This document shows, piece after piece, positions 43,240 to 56,199 of a DNA stretch of 64,000 bases (position 1 is its first letter; every line of letters begins with the position of its first letter). The notes beneath the pieces are model-generated. The model was not told the origin of the DNA. It ran no database searches and was given only the letters and a program-made list of their open reading frames with translations. A program made the position numbers and the translations under genes. The stretch is from Cristatella mucedo (taxonomy: Eukaryota > Bryozoa > Phylactolaemata > Cristatellidae): the NCBI GenBank assembly GCA_009760855.2, contig WPIO01000093.1:901001-965000 (forward strand). The letters run 5' to 3'.

Positions 43240-46135
43240 AGCCCCAGCGGCCCATCTTAACGCTTGTCTTTGGAATCCTCCGTCAATGAGGAAGTAATGA
43301 ACCACTAAAAATTCGTGACATAATTACTGAGAATGATTTGCACCTGTTTGCCTTGACCGAGACCTGGCTGAAATCATTAACTGCCCGACTATTAAAGGCT
43401 CAACCTCCCAACCTCAACAGGCTTCTCCTTATTTCATATCCCTAGATCAATCAAAGCTGCTGGTGGAGTCCCCGTTATCACATGCTCACCTTTCAATTTC
43501 AAACTGTTTGCAGTCCCCTCGAAGCAGTCTCCGAATCTATTGTTTTGAGTTCATCCGAGAACAAGCTGCTAATGGTGGCAGTAGTCTATCCCCCTTCAGG
43601 TATCATGTCCTCATTTATCTCAGATTTCTCTGATCTCATTTCGATTCTGCGTGCAAGAAATCAATCTTTACTCGGAACGGGCGATTGTAATGCTCATTTT
43701 GATAACTTATGACACCTTCAACACCAAATTTGGTGGACTGACCTTCTAATTTTCTCTTGTGTTCATGTGCATGGCCCTACTCACATCAAGGGTCACACAC
43801 TCAACTCATACAACTGCAAGTTTGCATCACCTGCTATTACCAAATTCTGCTTGTCTGACTACATGCAGATCTCGTTCAGCTTACAGCATGCGCCCTCCTC
43901 TGCATCCGAAGTCACCTGTGAATCGAAACCTTAAGACCCTTGAAATCGATGTTATCTGCGCGAGAATATTTTCTTTACCCCTGCTGCTCAATCCCTCCTC
44001 CGACCTCTCATCATTGGTAGAATGCTACAACACGACACTAGCAGATATTCTTGACGAGTCTGACTATGTGTACTGTTCACCCTCGCCCAGACGGCCAATA
44101 GTTTACTGCAGACATTAAACTACCAGGGTATACTAAGCGCATGCTTGTAAAAGCATACAAAAGATCAGGACTGACTTCCATAGACAGGCGTACAAGGACT
44201 ACAGCAGATCGTACCAATCAATCCTAACAAAGGTCGTCTGGCTTCTATAAAATAACAGTGAACCATGTATGCGCAACCAAAACATGCTGATGTATACGAT
44301 TAACGGCCTCCTTAACTGCTCCCATGTTAGCTCCTTACCTATTGATCCTTGTGATAATCTAGCTGATCACTTCTCTAGCTTCTTTATCAACAACATAGAC
44401 AAGATCAGGTAGTCCATCCCTAAGATGGCAACAGCCCCCCTGGAATCCTGTCCCTCAATTCCATACAGCACCTCAACATGCAAAGAGGCCACGAGTGACT
44501 TCACCCTGAAGTTAACGTCTTAATCAAAGAAGACAATTAGTCCTCTAGACAATATTCCTACTGCCCTGCTTCTACGATGCACAGATCTGCTGCTACCATG
44601 CAGAACTCACATCATAAATATGTCACAGGCATCAGAACATGTCCTAGCACATATCAAAAGGCTGTAGTCAGGCCACTACTCAAGAAAGCAATATTAGACC
44701 AAGAGAACACGAGCAACTTCAGTCCAGTCTCCTTTCTACCGTTCCTACCAAAGACACTAGAACAAGTCGTAGCAGACCAGCATAACTCATATATTAAAAC
44801 TTCATGCCTAACAAGTAAGTTCCAGTCTGGTTTAAGAACTAATCACTTCGCCGAGTAGGCATTGCTTCGGGTGTATAACGACCTTCTTAGGAATGCAGAC
44901 TTAGGTGGAGTCTCTCTGCTTGTTTTGCTCGATCTTTTGGCAGCTTTTGATACTATCAATCACCAAGTCCTTCTCAGGTGCCTCTCGTTTCACCTAGGCA
45001 TCACTGTTCCTGCACTGCAATCGTCTAAGTCCTCGTCTCAGTGGGAGACTCCATGAACTGATGTGAACAGAAAAAAGATCATCCGAGGACCACTGAAGTA
45101 TGGGGTACCTCTGGGCTCCGTGCTTGGTCCGGTTCATTACACGGTTACTCTCCTTCTTGCCGATGGGATTGCCTGGCACAACCTGGGCTTTCACTTCTAT
45201 GCTGATGACACTCAGTTGCACCTTTGCTTTGAACCCTCTCAGCCGTCCAACACATCAAATTCTCTCAACTCCTTTGCTGCAAGTATCGATGACACACGCA
45301 CATGGATGGCAGCAAACTTTCTTGAATTGAATGACAATAAAACCAATTCACTTGTTAAAGGAAAACCAAGTGTGTTCAGAAATTGGAAAACTTAATGCTC
45401 AAAATCGGCTCTGCCAACATATCTTCCACTGAATCTGCAAGAAATCTACGAGGCATGTTCCAAAGTGACATTTCAATAGAGGATTACATAAGCTCTACAG
45501 CCAAGTCTGCTCACCTTCATCGACATAACATTGCCAGACAAGGATACATTTAATTATTTCAAGCATTTGTGACATCCCGTCTCGACGTATGTAACTTACC
45601 ACTTGCTGATCTACCGGCTTGTGCAATCAGGTGCTTACAGTTGATGCAAAACTCTGCAGCTAGGCTTGTCTGATCGACTACCCACACTAGGCTAAGCATC
45701 ATAACACCTGCTTTTCTGAATCTAATTGTTCACCTGCACCACCCATGAACCTCAAATCCTTTGGCGACCATGCCTTTAGTTCATATGCTCCTAAAGCCTG
45801 GAACTCACTTCCGACTGGCAGCACGACATCCTCTGACTAGACGAAATTAAAAAAGAAGTATAAAGTGCATGTATTTATAACAGCATTCAGTGGGTCCACG
45901 TGAATCGTACTTTGTGTGCTTATGTGTGCTGACACTGTGCATGCTGCCACTAACCATATTTGCATGCTGAGCCTGTGCATGTCACCTCTAACCAGGTTAT
46001 GCTTCTTGTCATTGACCATGCTACCTTTAACAATTCGATCATGCTTCCCTTGCACCAAATGTAAAGTACCTAGAAAGAGACTAGATTAAGTTTGCTGAGG
46101 GTGTTCTACAAATGTATTATTATCATTATTATTAT
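43240..46135 (+). mobile_element. LINE-A near-complete copy
   Basis: About 2.9 kb. Endonuclease-like DIITENDLHLFALTETWLKS, SLLGTGDCNAHFDNL (GDFN equivalent), then a linker, RT segments (LLVLLDLLAAFDTINHQVLL; GVPLGSVLGPVHY; LGFHFYADDTQLHL with intact YADD), a C-terminal region (YAPKAWNSLPTG), 3' UTR, 'caccaaatgtaaagtacctag' and an (ATT)n tail. Stops and frameshifts throughout, so it is inactive. Confidence 0.82.
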
Positions 46136-46389
46136 CGCGTGGCAAGAGGTACGGCCGAGCCACAGCCACTACTAAGGCATCAATGAATGGAGGTCAGACG
46201 GCTGCTGCTAAAGACACACTACACAGAAAACTGCACTGCTAAGGTCAATTGTCAAACCGCATCGATGAATCCCAGCAAATGCAGATATACATAGTGTATA
46301 TAAAGTATGTTTTTTAGTTTGACGTAACCCCACTTGGATTCTTTGTGACTCATTTAGCTGGCCAGCCATTGAGGTCACAATCATCTTCA

Positions 46390-47460
46390 TTGTCTCTTTT
46401 GCTGCAGCACATTCTACAGAGCCTGAGTTTTACTAAAAAGGTCGGTTACTAGCGTATGCCGAACATCCTGTCTCAGCTGCCTGTCGACATCGCTTCATAG
46501 TCGTCCTAGGGGGTTCCAATCAGGTGAGTGGCTACCTAGCTGAACTGCTGCATCAGTTTCAGCCTGTTCGCGCCCTCAGGTCCTGTGTGGACAATAAATT
46601 AGCTGTCCCATTCCTCCGCTTAAAGACAGTTGGCGACAGAAGCTTTAGCTCTGCAGGTCCTAGACTGTGGAACTCGCTTCCACAATTCTTACGCAACGAC
46701 AACTACTCTCCAACTGCCGACTATGGCACATCTTTTTCAGCGGTCCTGAACTGCTACTTCTATGCTACTCACTACCTCAACTGCTCTCCTGACTCTGCTA
46801 TGCATCCCCTGCGTGAGACAAAGTCTGTTGGCTACCGAATGCGTAGCGAAAGCCGCTTAGGCTGTGAGTGCGCTATACAAAACTCTCCTGCGTAACACCC
46901 ACATGGTCTTTATGACTTTGTGGAGTTACTGACGGAGATACATTGCATTGCATTGCATTGGCTGGGCCACTATACCAGCACCAAACAAGGATTTTTCAAA
47001 AAGTACTTCTTGCTTAAAGTTTATTGCTGGTCAAGCAGGTTGGATTTTAAAGCTCAAATACTCTGCTTAGGGATCGTTACATCTGGCAACAAGAGAGCGC
47101 CCCTATGTAAACTGATAGGCCATAAAGTACGTTTTGACGAACCCTTGTTTGGTGCTGGTGCAGTGGCCCAGCCAGCTGCCCTATTTGAACTCCATAGACT
47201 ATAAAGGGATATCGAAAGGCAGCTGTGGAGGGATATTCGGCCTACACCAGTAAACGACAATCTTAACAAAACTCAAGTGTCATTTGGATGTAATACACCA
47301 GCAGAGCCGATGCAGAAGCTTGTGGCCTCTAAGCCTGGCCAGACAAGGTAGGTCACAAACAATTGTGGTGGGGTGACGTCATGCTAAGCGGATACCTGCC
47401 AACAGCATACGTATTTGTCTGTGGGCTGTCCAAATTTTTTTGCCATGTTTCGCATAACTT
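46390..47460 (+). mobile_element. Tc1/mariner-like transposon remnant, copy 2
   Basis: Shares 'gagcctgagttttact', 'accagcaccaaacaagg', and the transposase block VQWPSQLPYLNSID with copy 1. Ends with MQKLVAS and a 'ccaaatttttttgcca' phrase typical of Tc1 termini. Interrupted by LINE-B. Confidence 0.65.
46541..46963 (+). mobile_element. LINE-B inserted in the Tc1-like copy
   Basis: Encodes ELLHQFQPVRAL, RLKTVGDRSFSSAGPRLWNS, ECAIQNSP, and ends 'ggagatacattgcattgcattgcattg'. Tc1 sequence continues on both sides. Confidence 0.82.
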
Positions 47461-47633
47461 TATAATGCCTAGCATTGTAGAAAACCCTCTTATTACCCTA
47501 ACAAATCTATAGCCATATCAGCAGCAGCCGCACTTCGAGGATTTTTTGCACCTGACTGTGTGTGTGTGTATGTGTATGTATATGTATATAAATAATGTAA
47601 ATATAATGTATACATATATACACAGCATGTATT

Positions 47634-47639
<6 letters not shown>

Positions 47640-47703
<64 letters not shown>
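47640..47703. repeat. (CA)n then (TA)n
   Basis: CA run 47640-47673 followed by a TA run, with further TA/TG-rich sequence upstream. Confidence 0.95.
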
Positions 47704-47709
<6 letters not shown>

Positions 47710-48139
47710 GTATCCAGGTCATTCTTCTGCTCCCTGTCTCCTCTTTTCTGTTCCCCTATATCTCTTTTACATCACGTATTTAAGAGGAAAAATTAAAAAA
47801 TGCACATACCTGATGCAGCTATGAGACCATGTAATGAAAATTATTCGGCATTTCCTGAATCTGGCAACAGAAGAGCCAGGAAGGCCAATCAATGATGCAG
47901 CCCGGCAACGGCATTGCTTACCAATTTAGAGACGTCCTGCATAGACCAGCCACGTCTCATTTGATCTCCCATTACCACCAGTTGCTGCTCAGAAACTCCA
48001 CCTGCAATAACAACTCCATTCATCGAGCTGCCGAAATCAAGCCATGCTATGCACATAAGAAAAACTTCAAAGCATCCAATCCTTGAGATGCAACATAGTG
48101 GGTCCCAGGAGAAGAATATGCGAACAAACTGCCTTTCTT
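47704..48139. other. no gene recognised
   Basis: No motif seen. Confidence 0.3.
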
Positions 48140-48850
48140 GTCACTAAGATATTTGCATAGCACCCTAAGAGAATTGAACCTCTTACTAGACACTTAACAT
48201 ATACTGCAAATAAAGCATGCCAATTGGCTAGTAACAACATGCACACTCAGAGCATACAAGGACACTAAGAACAACTCAAACGGACAGACGAAGCGAATGC
48301 TGTGAGGAGCCGGTAGGTTTTTAGCTTCTTTTTAAATGTCACCAAGTCAGAAGATGTGACATCCTACAAGTGATTTTCGGACCAAACCATAGATATTAAT
48401 TTGGTTTTCATCATTCAATTTGAGCAAGTTTACGTCATCTCAGTGCAAATGCCAGCAATACATGCTGCAAGGTAGTTAAGACAGTTCTACATGCTGCAAG
48501 TCAGGGAGGCATTACAGCTCAAGGACAGCTATGGGTCATCAGCATAATTACACACTCGTGAGTAAAGGGTGTGAAAAGAAGTGGACAGAGCACAGATTCC
48601 AGAAGTGCTCTCCCTGTGGGAGTTGAAAGGCTCCTCAAATGAGTTAACCGTGTCATCAATACTCTTGAGCTCTCCCACTGAAATATGACCTACACTATGC
48701 AGGTCTTTGCAAGACGAATCTGCTTTCTTGGGACTACACGCCGATCGCTCATTTGCTATGCTGCACACGTGCAAAATATGAGTCCGGTTAATGTAATCGC
48801 CAAGGCACACGTGAATGCTGGAAGCACGAGCACGAAGGACCAGTCAGCAA
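48140..48850 (-). mobile_element. LINE-A 3' and RT fragment
   Basis: Left part is the 3' block ('cttactagacacttaacatatactgc'). The right part reads a degenerate GICALSTSFHTLYSRVCNYADD on the minus strand, the GSVLGPxLF to YADD segment. Confidence 0.6.
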
Positions 48851-50684
48851 GATAACTTTATGTTAGCAAACTTCTTAAGGGTTCCTCAACTTCGATCGGA
48901 TGGTGTTTTTTATTCGGCTAGTGGCCCTGCCGAGCCAGGTACACACACGATCGGTGATTGAAGGCTTAGCTTTAGTGCTGCCAGCTATTCATACAGCTTC
49001 CTCTCGACCTAGCTGCTTAAGTGAGATCAAGCATGCTTCACTCGCAACTCATCCAAAGTAGCATCCAAGGTTTTTACACACTATTTGCTGTGCCCAGCAG
49101 ACTTGTGCAGTTACACTCTTAAAAAATAATGGACGATTACTGAGCGTGTAAAGCATCTACTCAAGATTTCATGCAATAGTGATCGTGTGAAACAAGACCC
49201 TAGCTCCCTACTGAGCCTTGTAGTACTGTATCAGTTGTGTTCAACTGACAGTGGATTCCATCGTCATGCTTTGTTACCTGTTGCCCATGGACGGCCTTAA
49301 CACAACTCATCTTGGACTTTGCCTAGATGAAAACCTGTCAATCTAACCACTCTGGGAAATCTTGGCTGAACGCCTGGCTGCAGAACTGTCCCTCTAAACA
49401 TCCTTTTGGGAAGTCTTGGCTGAACCAAGACTGACACAGTACTAATTAAACCATCTTACCAAATATTATATGTAGCAACCACGTGTTGCCGGATCCTTTG
49501 AAAATCTGCCCCACAAAAATAAGCACGCTGATGCCTGCTGAGGGTACTCCACAGCAGCTGGTTCAAAGGCTGCTTGGGCTTTCGGTGCACTATTGAAACT
49601 CTCCACCGTAACCCCACCAAGTCCTTGTGGGTTTGTGGAGTTATAGACGGCAGACATATTACATTCAGTTGCTCCCCCGGGTAAATGTACCCTTGGTCCT
49701 TTATGCGAGTCCGCATTCATTGATATAACGAATGGCAGGATGAACACACGATCCAAAGCCTACATGTCGATCAACTGAGAAGCACTGAGAGTGGTGACTG
49801 CTCAGATGTTCGGAAGAATTAAAAACATCCAGGAATTTGAATTCACGACTCGGTAATAGTTGGCCAGAGTATTAAGTATTAGGTACAGGTCAATCGGCGA
49901 ACAACTACGCGTTACTAGGCTCAATAGCCATAAGAGCCAGGGTCCTAGAGAATCGCGACCACCAGGCGCGATAATCTGGCATTAAAATTCTCCGGTCTTC
50001 TAATTTTCAGCAAGAAGCATACATGTATACAAACATCCCCCAAGCTCACGGATTCGTCACACCAGGTTCCAACACCAGCACACTGTAGCGCCCCCCCCCC
50101 ACCATAACCAATGTGTCGCGAGCGAAGGGTAGGCTCATCGGACAGGCACCACCGCTGAAGTGCTCTAAAATTTACTGACAGGATAATTGTGAAGAAGCCC
50201 GAGCACGCAATAGTCGGCATTTATCGCACCGGTAGCTCACCAGGAACTGCCGTAACACCGTTGCGTTCCGGAGTTACCGCAGCCGACGGAAGTACGAGCG
50301 GAAACCCCCAGACACGAGCACGTGTGTGCGTCAGTGATTGGGCAGCTGCTTCGGGTTTTCCCTCTCGATTTTAACCTTGCTCTTTTTAAGGGCTTCGCTT
50401 GGCCATGAACGAAGTATGTTAAGTTTTAAGATAAATTTAAATCGTAATGCATTATTAAATATATTTGTTTTGGATAAATTACGCAGTAACCTTCACACAC
50501 CGACCCGTCACCCTTGTTTACGTCGGCACGTGGACATGCTACCGGTTCGGTCCCATGAGGCTCCTCCGGGCAGCCGTTTGGCCGAAAGCAGAAAGTAACC
50601 GTCTGCCGCGCGGTAGAAGCAGACAAAACGTTTTCCGTGAAGTCTTGCCAGTCTCGTATGCACGTATGCGCAATCAATAATAAT
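48851..50684. other. 1.8 kb without a recognised gene
   Basis: A LINE-B scrap lies at 49600-49675 and a poly(C) run at 50092-50101. Otherwise no motif. Confidence 0.35.
49600..49675 (+). mobile_element. LINE-B 3' scrap
   Basis: 'tttgtggagttatagacggcagacatattacatt' matches the LINE-B terminus. Confidence 0.5.
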
Positions 50685-51565
50685 AATAATACATTTGATA
50701 TTGCTCGCTCGTAGAGCTCAATTTCTTTCTAGGCACTTTACATTCGCTGCAAAGGAAGCACGAACGAATGGCTAGTGGTAGAATGCTCAATAAACAGCAA
50801 GAATAACATGGTTAAGGGTGACATGCACAGGGTCAGCATGCAAGTGTGTCTAGTGGCGGCATGCACTGTGTCAGCACGCATAATCACATAAAAGATGAAT
50901 CACAGGGACCCACTAAATGCAGTGATAAATAGATGCGTTTTTAGTTTCTTTTTAAATGCGGTCAAGTCAAGAGATGTCGCGACACAAGTCGAAAGTAATT
51001 TCCAAGCTTGGGGAGCATGCGAACTAAATGCACGATCTCCAAAGGATTTGAGGTTCTTACGAGGTATAGGTGTAGTTCGATTGCATGCGGGCTGGTACCG
51101 CTCTTTTCCTCAAAAAACTGGTGGGAGCATCCCCGAGAGGGGCCTGTGCACAGCCGTGGTCAGCTTCTAATGAGGCGTTGACACAGGCCGATAACCCACT
51201 GGTGAACAGATGGTGGATTCACCATCGGGGTCGGCCAAGGGACAGCCGGAGTCGAAGAGAGGAGACTCGAGTGTGAGAAGGAGGCGAAGGCAGTCGTGCG
51301 TCTTGCGGCTCCGTGCCTTGCGCAATAAACCGTTGGCATTGTTCGTCGGCTGGCTCTCTGATGGGCGAACCAAACTACAATAGGTAAACAAATAAATTCG
51401 GAAAAGCGGGCGGTACGATGCTTAGTCCGATGGGGAAGTAGATCTGATAAGTAGGCTGTAGCCTAAGAATGAAGGGACCTGAAAGTGAGTGACAAAACCT
51501 TGAAGTCGATGCGTTGATTGACTGGGAGCCAGTGCAGGTCGGCGAAAAGTTGTGTGGGCCAGCTG
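50685..51565 (-). mobile_element. LINE-A 3' half, split by a solo LTR
   Basis: Tail at the left, 3' block and UTR, then the reverse of the C-terminus. Continuity is broken at 51070 and resumes at 51380 ('taaacaaataaattcgg'); the right part reads to HWLPVNQRIDFKVLSLTFR. Confidence 0.8.
51071..51379 (+). mobile_element. solo LTR with 5-bp target duplication
   Basis: 309 bp starting TGTAGTTCG and ending CAAACTACA, so the ends are a TGTAGTT/AACTACA inverted repeat with the canonical TG..CA. It is flanked on both sides by ATAGG (51066-51070 and 51380-51384). AATAAA occurs at 51324. No internal retroelement genes remain. The type of parent element cannot be told; a 5-bp duplication suits Ty3-, BEL- or retrovirus-like integrases. 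Confidence 0.85.
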
Positions 51566-51790
51566 CTTCTGCTATTGTAATTAGTGCAGCAGCAGCCGGC
51601 CACTATTGTATGCCCGCCTGCAGCAGTTGGTTGGGCAGTTGACTCGGAGCAGCGTCGGCCTTCGATGTAAGGATGTTTCCCGACGCAGCTGCACTCCCCC
51701 ATCTACGGTGAGTCGACCTCTCGCTTACGCACACGTTGAGAGAAATAAAGATTTGAGTCTCGTTTATCGCTCACGTCTGTGCTAGCGGGT
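51552..51790 (+). mobile_element. possible second LTR-like segment
   Basis: Sequence with AATAAA (51743-51748) followed by a T/G-rich end, lying between LINE-A and the satellite. I found no convincing end pair or target duplication. Confidence 0.2.
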
Positions 51791-54710
51791 TCGACGAATT
51801 ACCGCAATCCACCGCAATCCACTCTAATTACGCTAGCAACAACCAGACGTAAGCATTGCCGAGCTCAAATTTTTCGCTAATATTGTAGTACACGTTCGAA
51901 TTTATTTGTCCACACGATTTCATGTCGCTGTGCGCATGCGCACTTATGCAAATGAGCTTTGACGCCGGACGCCTGTTCTGCAATCCACCGCAATCCATTC
52001 TAGTTCTCGTCAAACCCACACCAAATCTGCTGTGAACACCTCCAAAAAGTCTAGAATATCAAACTAAGCTACACGCGCAATGTACCCAGAAAATTTCGCG
52101 TGATTCCGCTCACGCGTTCTCACAAAGTTTACTGAAATAAGATTGCAGTGGCCCAGGCCAATACCGCAAGCCGCCGCAATCCACTGCATTGTACCATGCA
52201 ACGAAATAAATCCTGATCGAAAAGCTCATTTTTGATTGCATATGACAGAAAAATCTGCGGCAATTGCATTACAAAAATTTCACTTGCACCGGTATCGCTG
52301 TTCTCGTGCAATGCGCTTCAATCGACTGCAGTAGCCCGGGCCAATACCGCGATCCACTTCAATCCACAGAATCCACCGCATAAAAAATCGAAATACATTG
52401 CACAGAGCTCCAGTTTTTATTGCATATTAAAGTGCACCATGCTGTATGCACAGCCACGTAAAATAAAAAAAACTGTGCAACCTCGCACTGTGGCAATGGG
52501 CGGCAATCGCCTGAAACGACCTGGAAAACTAGCACAATCCACTCTGTTCCACTGCAAGTCGTCCTCAAATTGCCATCGCGAAGCTCTAACTGACCTTGCA
52601 TATAGGACTAGACTCAGTTCAAAGTGGATCCACAAAATTTTGCTCCATTGCACACACGAGCTCTCATGCAATGAATTGCAATCGACTGCAACGACCCGGT
52701 CGCATACCGCATTCCACCTCAATCCTCGGAAATCCGCTACAATCTGCTAGACAGCGACCAGAACGCGTGCACTAGAAGCTCTAGTTATGATTGCACGCTG
52801 CTCTACTCTTCGGTTATTGTGTACTTGCATAACTTCACTGTAATTGCCTCTGCCATTCTGTAGCAATGCACTGCAATCGACCGCAACTGCCCCGGCCAGT
52901 ACGTCAATGTACCGCAACCCGCCGAAAACGACCAGAATACGTACACTTTAAGCTCTAATAGCGATTGCACGTTGCTGTAATTTTTGGCTATTGTGTAATC
53001 ACACAATTTCACTGCAATCGCCCCGATCATTCAGCAGTAATGCACTGCAATTGACTGCAATGGCCCAGGCCAATAACTAAATTTACAGCAATCTGATGCA
53101 AAATGCCCTGAAATTGGTTTCGCAATTCTTCAATTTTTAATGCATATTACAAAGCACACTGGTTAAAGTCAGCCACATCATTTTAAGCAATTGCGCTCGT
53201 ACAACCTCGGGCAATGCATGGCAATCTATGGCAACGGTTCCGCTCGAAGCAGCAATCCACTACAATCCGTGGCAAGTTGACACTAACTTGGCTGCAAGAA
53301 GTGCCGATTGTCATCGCATTTCACATTTCTTCGTGCTAAAAGTGAAATCGTAGGACTTTCAAGCTATTTTGCACGTTAATTGTCAACAATACACGGCAAT
53401 TAGCAGCAATGGCAGGGACCAATACCAAAATCCGTGGCAAATCAACGAGAAATTGGCTGCACCAAGCTCCAATTCTCATTCCACGTAACATCTCACTGCG
53501 TGCACACATACTTTCAACCAGCTCTGACCGTTCAATCTTGGGCAGTGCATGGCAGCAGACGGCAATGGCCCGGAAAATACGGCAATCCATTATGGTCCAT
53601 CGCAAATCACTGGAAAGTGACTGGGCCAAGATCAAATACATCTTACCTGTCACAGCCCACTGTGTTGAAAATGCAATCAAATCCTTTCAACAAATCGCGA
53701 ACGTACAATCGCGAGCAATGAACGGCAATCGACAGCAATGTCCTGGGCCAATACCCCAATTCCCGGCGAATTGAAGAGAAATTGGCAGCGCGGAAGCCCC
53801 AATTGTCATTACATATAACATTCCGCTGCGTCCAAAGTAAAACCGTGGAACTTTGAAGATGCTTTGTTTGCTAACTGTCAGCAATGCACGTCAATCAACA
53901 GCAATGGTAGGGGCCGATAGCGAAATCCGTGGAAAATCGACAAGACTGGCTGCAATAAACTGCAGCTCTCTCATTCGACGTAACATGTACCTGTGTGCCC
54001 GCATAATTTTCACCCATGGTATGCGTTCAATCGACGGCAACCCACGGCAATCGACGGCAGTGGCCCAGAGAAATACGCCAATCCATAACAGACAGTTACA
54101 AATGCACCGACAGCTGCTGAGACAAGCTCCAACTTTTCTTGCGTATTGCACTGCACTGCATTACATCCTTTTATGCGATCGACAAAGGCACAATCGAGGG
54201 TAATGCATGGCAATCGACGGCAATGGCCCGGTCTCTGCAGCAATCTGGTTCAAATTTGCTGGAAATTGGCAGTTTGAACTTGTAATTATTCTACTACATA
54301 AAGCTCACTGTGGGCGCACATGCTGTCCTTTTTCGCGTTAAACCTTGGGCAATCCATGGCAATCGACGGCAATTGCTCGAGACAATATAGCAATCAATGA
54401 TTTTTTGATGCAATTACAAACCAAGCTGGTGGGAGAAGATCACATTTTCTTGCGTAACAGTGTGCTGTATTAAAAGTGCAACGGCGTCCTTTTAACCAAT
54501 CTTGAACGTACATAATAATAATAATAATAACAATAATAATAATGCACTTGATAAAGCGCCCGCAGAGAACTCAATCTCTGTCTAGGCGCTTTACATTTGC
54601 TGCAAAGGGAAATGCAATTGAATGGTGAGTAATATCATGCGAAGGCAATGCGCAGCAATCGACGGCAATGGCCTGGGAAAATACGGAAATCTATCCTTTG
54701 TAAGTGTACA
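51790..54710. repeat. diverged satellite, ~155-190 bp period
   Basis: The core 'caatcgacggcaatggcccgggccaataccgcaatcc', shown here in parts, recurs at about 52147, 52330, 52517, 52690, 52880, 53055, 53240, 53405, 53560, 53735, 53900, 54055, 54210, 54370 and 54660, with the spacing shortening from ~185 to ~155 bp rightward. Between cores are 'ttgcatat/ttgcacg' and 'gttctcgtgcaatg' phrases. Partial units start by about 51795. Short open frames in it are not genes. Confidence 0.8.
54511..54641 (-). mobile_element. LINE-A 3' end inserted in the satellite
   Basis: (TAATAA) tail, 'ctgtctaggcgctttacatttgctgc', truncated after about 130 bp. The satellite unit continues as 'gaaggcaatgcgcagcaatcgacgg'. 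Confidence 0.85.
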
Positions 54711-55592
54711 CACTCAACAGTACAGTTCCTTATGTTCTGGTGACCCCCAAACATAAAATTATTGCGTGCAAAATGTGGAAATGCGTGTTTTCAGATGGTC
54801 TTAGGCAACCCCTGCGAATGGGTCGTACGACCCCCAAAGAAGTAGTGATCCACAGGTTGAGAACCGATACTATACACTATCTCCCTCTCTTGTCGCTGCG
54901 TGCTCCGAAGCAGCACACACGACTACAGCTATTTTGAGATGTTAAGTGGTTTATGTGTCAGTGGCATTTATTGCATAGTTATTCCTCCTACGGCCAGTTT
55001 ATGGCTTAGAGTGATTTATGGCCAGCAGAGATTATGACACTGCCTTTGGTTTATGCGCTGTTGTGATTTATGGCAGTGATGTTTAAGCAACGGACGGCAA
55101 AGGCCCGGGAGTTAGGTCGAGGACGCCGGGTAGGACAGTGGCGTACTGGCCCACTGCGGCGTCCGTGTGAATCCGTCTTCGAGCCCGTTTCGGTGTTCTG
55201 CGAGGTGTCGCGTACTTGCCGTTACGGAAAATGTCACACTACAACGACGGCTACGACAACCAGTAGTGCGCCCGCGTAATTCATCTGGTTCGCCCGCGTA
55301 CGATACCGCCGTCGCCATTTACTACCACTCATGCGTGGGGGCATCGCCATTCTTCGTTAATCTTCGCCGCGCCGCAGCCGCGCGCGCGAGCACCTACAGC
55401 AGCACCAGAAGAGTCTAGTGGTCAAAACGATGGTCAGAGGATTTTTCTACCGTAAAAATACCCATCGGGACGAGATTTATCGCTTGTCAAATGCGTTGCC
55501 GGGCGTCGACGGTCCGTAAGCACATATAAGTGTGGACCGGCCAGATTAACCTTTCAAGCTCCAACCCTAATTATGGCAACATAATAAGTTAA
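54711..55592. other. no gene recognised
   Basis: A last satellite-like phrase ('acggacggcaaaggcccggga') lies near 55088. 55.09-55.45 kb is CpG-rich with open frames on both strands but no domain. Confidence 0.3.
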
Positions 55593-55733
<141 letters not shown>

Positions 55734-55914
55734 TAAGCACGTTAAATCTATCTGCATTAAAATAAAGTATTTTGGAAAATAGATATATCTTTGGTCAGTA
55801 GTAGCTTGTACAGCGTCAACGAGAATAGGAACGCAAAGCATTGTTCACGCCGAGGGAGCAAATGCAGGTGATTAACAGATAGACTCATAGCGTCCTTTAA
55901 ATTTCATAAAATAG

Positions 55915-56190
55915 AGGAATGTAGGGGCAACAGTTGAGATTATACTCCAGGCTTTGGGAGCGTATGACATGAAGGCACGTACAGGAAAGGATTTTAGATT
56001 GGTCTGAGGCACAGCTCAATGACTTGAGTCATTAGAGCAGGTGGTACGCTTCCAAGCCTTATTACGAAGTATTAAAAAAATTTGAACTGGAAAAGGCGAA
56101 TTAAAGTACCTAAAAGTGAGTAAAAGAAGTTTTTAATCGATAAACTACTTGATTGAGAGCCTCATTGTGCATGTCACTAAGAAATGGTAT
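55915..56190 (-). mobile_element. LINE-A C-terminal fragment
   Basis: Reverse of the SYAPKAWNS-coding stretch ('actccaggctttgggagcgtatgac') and upstream sequence. Head-to-head with the next copy. Confidence 0.65.
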
Positions 56191-56199
56191 GTATCTCGT

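Noticed and set aside
52232-52750. 172-codon plus-strand frame and its neighbours
   Set aside because: They fall inside the satellite array and repeat with its period.
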